Shown here one piece after another: positions 5,797-6,283 of a stretch of 6,283 nt of DNA; position 1 is the first letter of the stretch, and every line of letters begins with the position of its first letter. The stretch covers positions 1 to 6,283 of the forward strand of contig JAUYSF010000453.1 of the NCBI GenBank assembly GCA_030696435.1. The letters run 5' to 3'. Below the pieces are notes generated by a model, which made no database searches, had not been told where the DNA came from, and saw only the letters and a program-made list of their open reading frames with translations. The stretch is from Desulfoprunum sp. (GTDB lineage Bacteria; Desulfobacterota; Desulfobulbia; Desulfobulbales; Desulfocapsaceae). Made by a program: the position numbers and the translations under genes.

Positions 5797-6283
5797 TCAG
5801 ATAGACGATACGTCAGAAACATCAAGGAAACAGAAGACTCGTCGTGACCGACGAGAGACAGAATGTCGTGACAAAATCAGATCCCACAATCATTGCGGTA
5901 TTGATCATCTGACTCGGCGACTCAGCCAATCGTGCAAAAATGTGCTGTTCGGTCCCGTGGATTACCTTGCATTCAACCTTGATTATTTGCGAACCCTGTC
6001 TCGTCTTATGAACCGTGGCGAAATCTAGATCTTCATCAATGACCCGCTTTGGATTCCGAGGCCGCCCTGGTTTACCTGTCGGTGGCAGAGGAGCCAGTTG
6101 ATGAAACAACTCACCCAAGACCGTGCCGTAATGGGGCAGTTCATCTGAGACAAACAAGGGCTTTCCCTGACAGCGGTCGGTCAAATCCTTCAACATCTGC
6201 CGAGCATCGTCCAGCTCGCGTCCACCAATCCAGAACGTAATCAGTAGTCGCGTTGGTGCGTCGATGGCCGTCCAGATCCACGT
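5797..6283 (-). pseudogene. Decayed DDE transposase (IS1-like or related family), 5' end beyond the window
   Basis: The minus-strand frame is open from the right edge and begins TWIWTAIDAPTRLL. It continues with a GKPLFVSDELPHY segment, a basic GKPGRPRNPKR stretch, YATVHKTR-like FATVHKTRQG, and SPSQMINTAMIVGSD. I know this order of motifs from a group of IS1-like transposases. Two catalytic Asp are visible: AID (6260-6262) and VSD (6143-6145). The third acidic residue is expected in a '(Y)VERSN' motif right after INT, but here the codon is GTG (5885-5887), giving IVGSD. After FVT the frame stops making family sense (stop at 5822). A shifted frame, RHSVSRRSRRVFCF ending at 5797, looks more like the expected basic tail. 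Inactive copy likely. I could not find its terminal repeats, and the family name is tentative. Confidence 0.6.

Noticed and set aside
5777..6028. 83-codon plus-strand frame after pemK, considered as a third operon gene
   Set aside because: It is antisense to the transposase remnant and its composition (Arg/Thr/Asp-rich start) reflects that strand.
1..6283. CRISPR arrays, tRNA or rRNA genes, riboswitches, integron attC sites
   Set aside because: I saw no regularly spaced direct repeats, no cloverleaf with CCA end, and no conserved RNA motif on either strand.

Overview
The window looks like a chromosome segment of a flagellated Gram-negative bacterium, most likely a deltaproteobacterium (Desulfobacterota). 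This is an inference from the style of the FliK-like and PilZ proteins and was not tested by any search. The window has two parts. Positions 1 to about 2381 hold ordinary, intact motility and signalling genes. Positions from about 2382 to the end are an accessory patchwork of broken genes and transposons around one intact toxin-antitoxin module.

The left part is read on the minus strand from a good sigma70-type promoter (2353-2381). It contains two tandem PilZ-domain proteins of almost equal length (230 and 229 aa), both with complete cyclic-di-GMP binding motifs, followed by the N-terminal 244 residues of a FliK-like flagellar hook-length control protein that runs off the left edge. The arrangement suggests c-di-GMP effectors co-transcribed with a flagellar assembly gene.

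The right part begins with about 350 bp in which I recognise no gene. Next comes the C-terminal half of a Fic-family protein carrying two compensating indels. A short stretch follows that resembles the N-terminal lead-in of a large DNA methylase/helicase, and then an orphan rho-independent terminator. A complete but inactivated IS630-family element (3560-4670) has 27-bp imperfect terminal inverted repeats, flanking TA dinucleotides and a transposase broken by two +1 frameshifts. Beyond it, on the minus strand, lies a TetR-family regulator that lacks its C-terminus and has an early frameshift. A near-perfect 32-bp palindrome covers its start codon and is probably its operator.

The only intact accessory genes are pemI and pemK (Kis/Kid type). 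They have a strong Shine-Dalgarno, a TATAAT box embedded in an AT-rich inverted repeat, and a TAATG stop/start overlap. The window closes with a decayed DDE transposase on the minus strand that enters from the right edge. I found no previously undescribed system. The most notable points are the PilZ-PilZ-FliK unit, the orphan TetR palindrome beside the pemIK promoter, and the precise reconstruction of the decay events.
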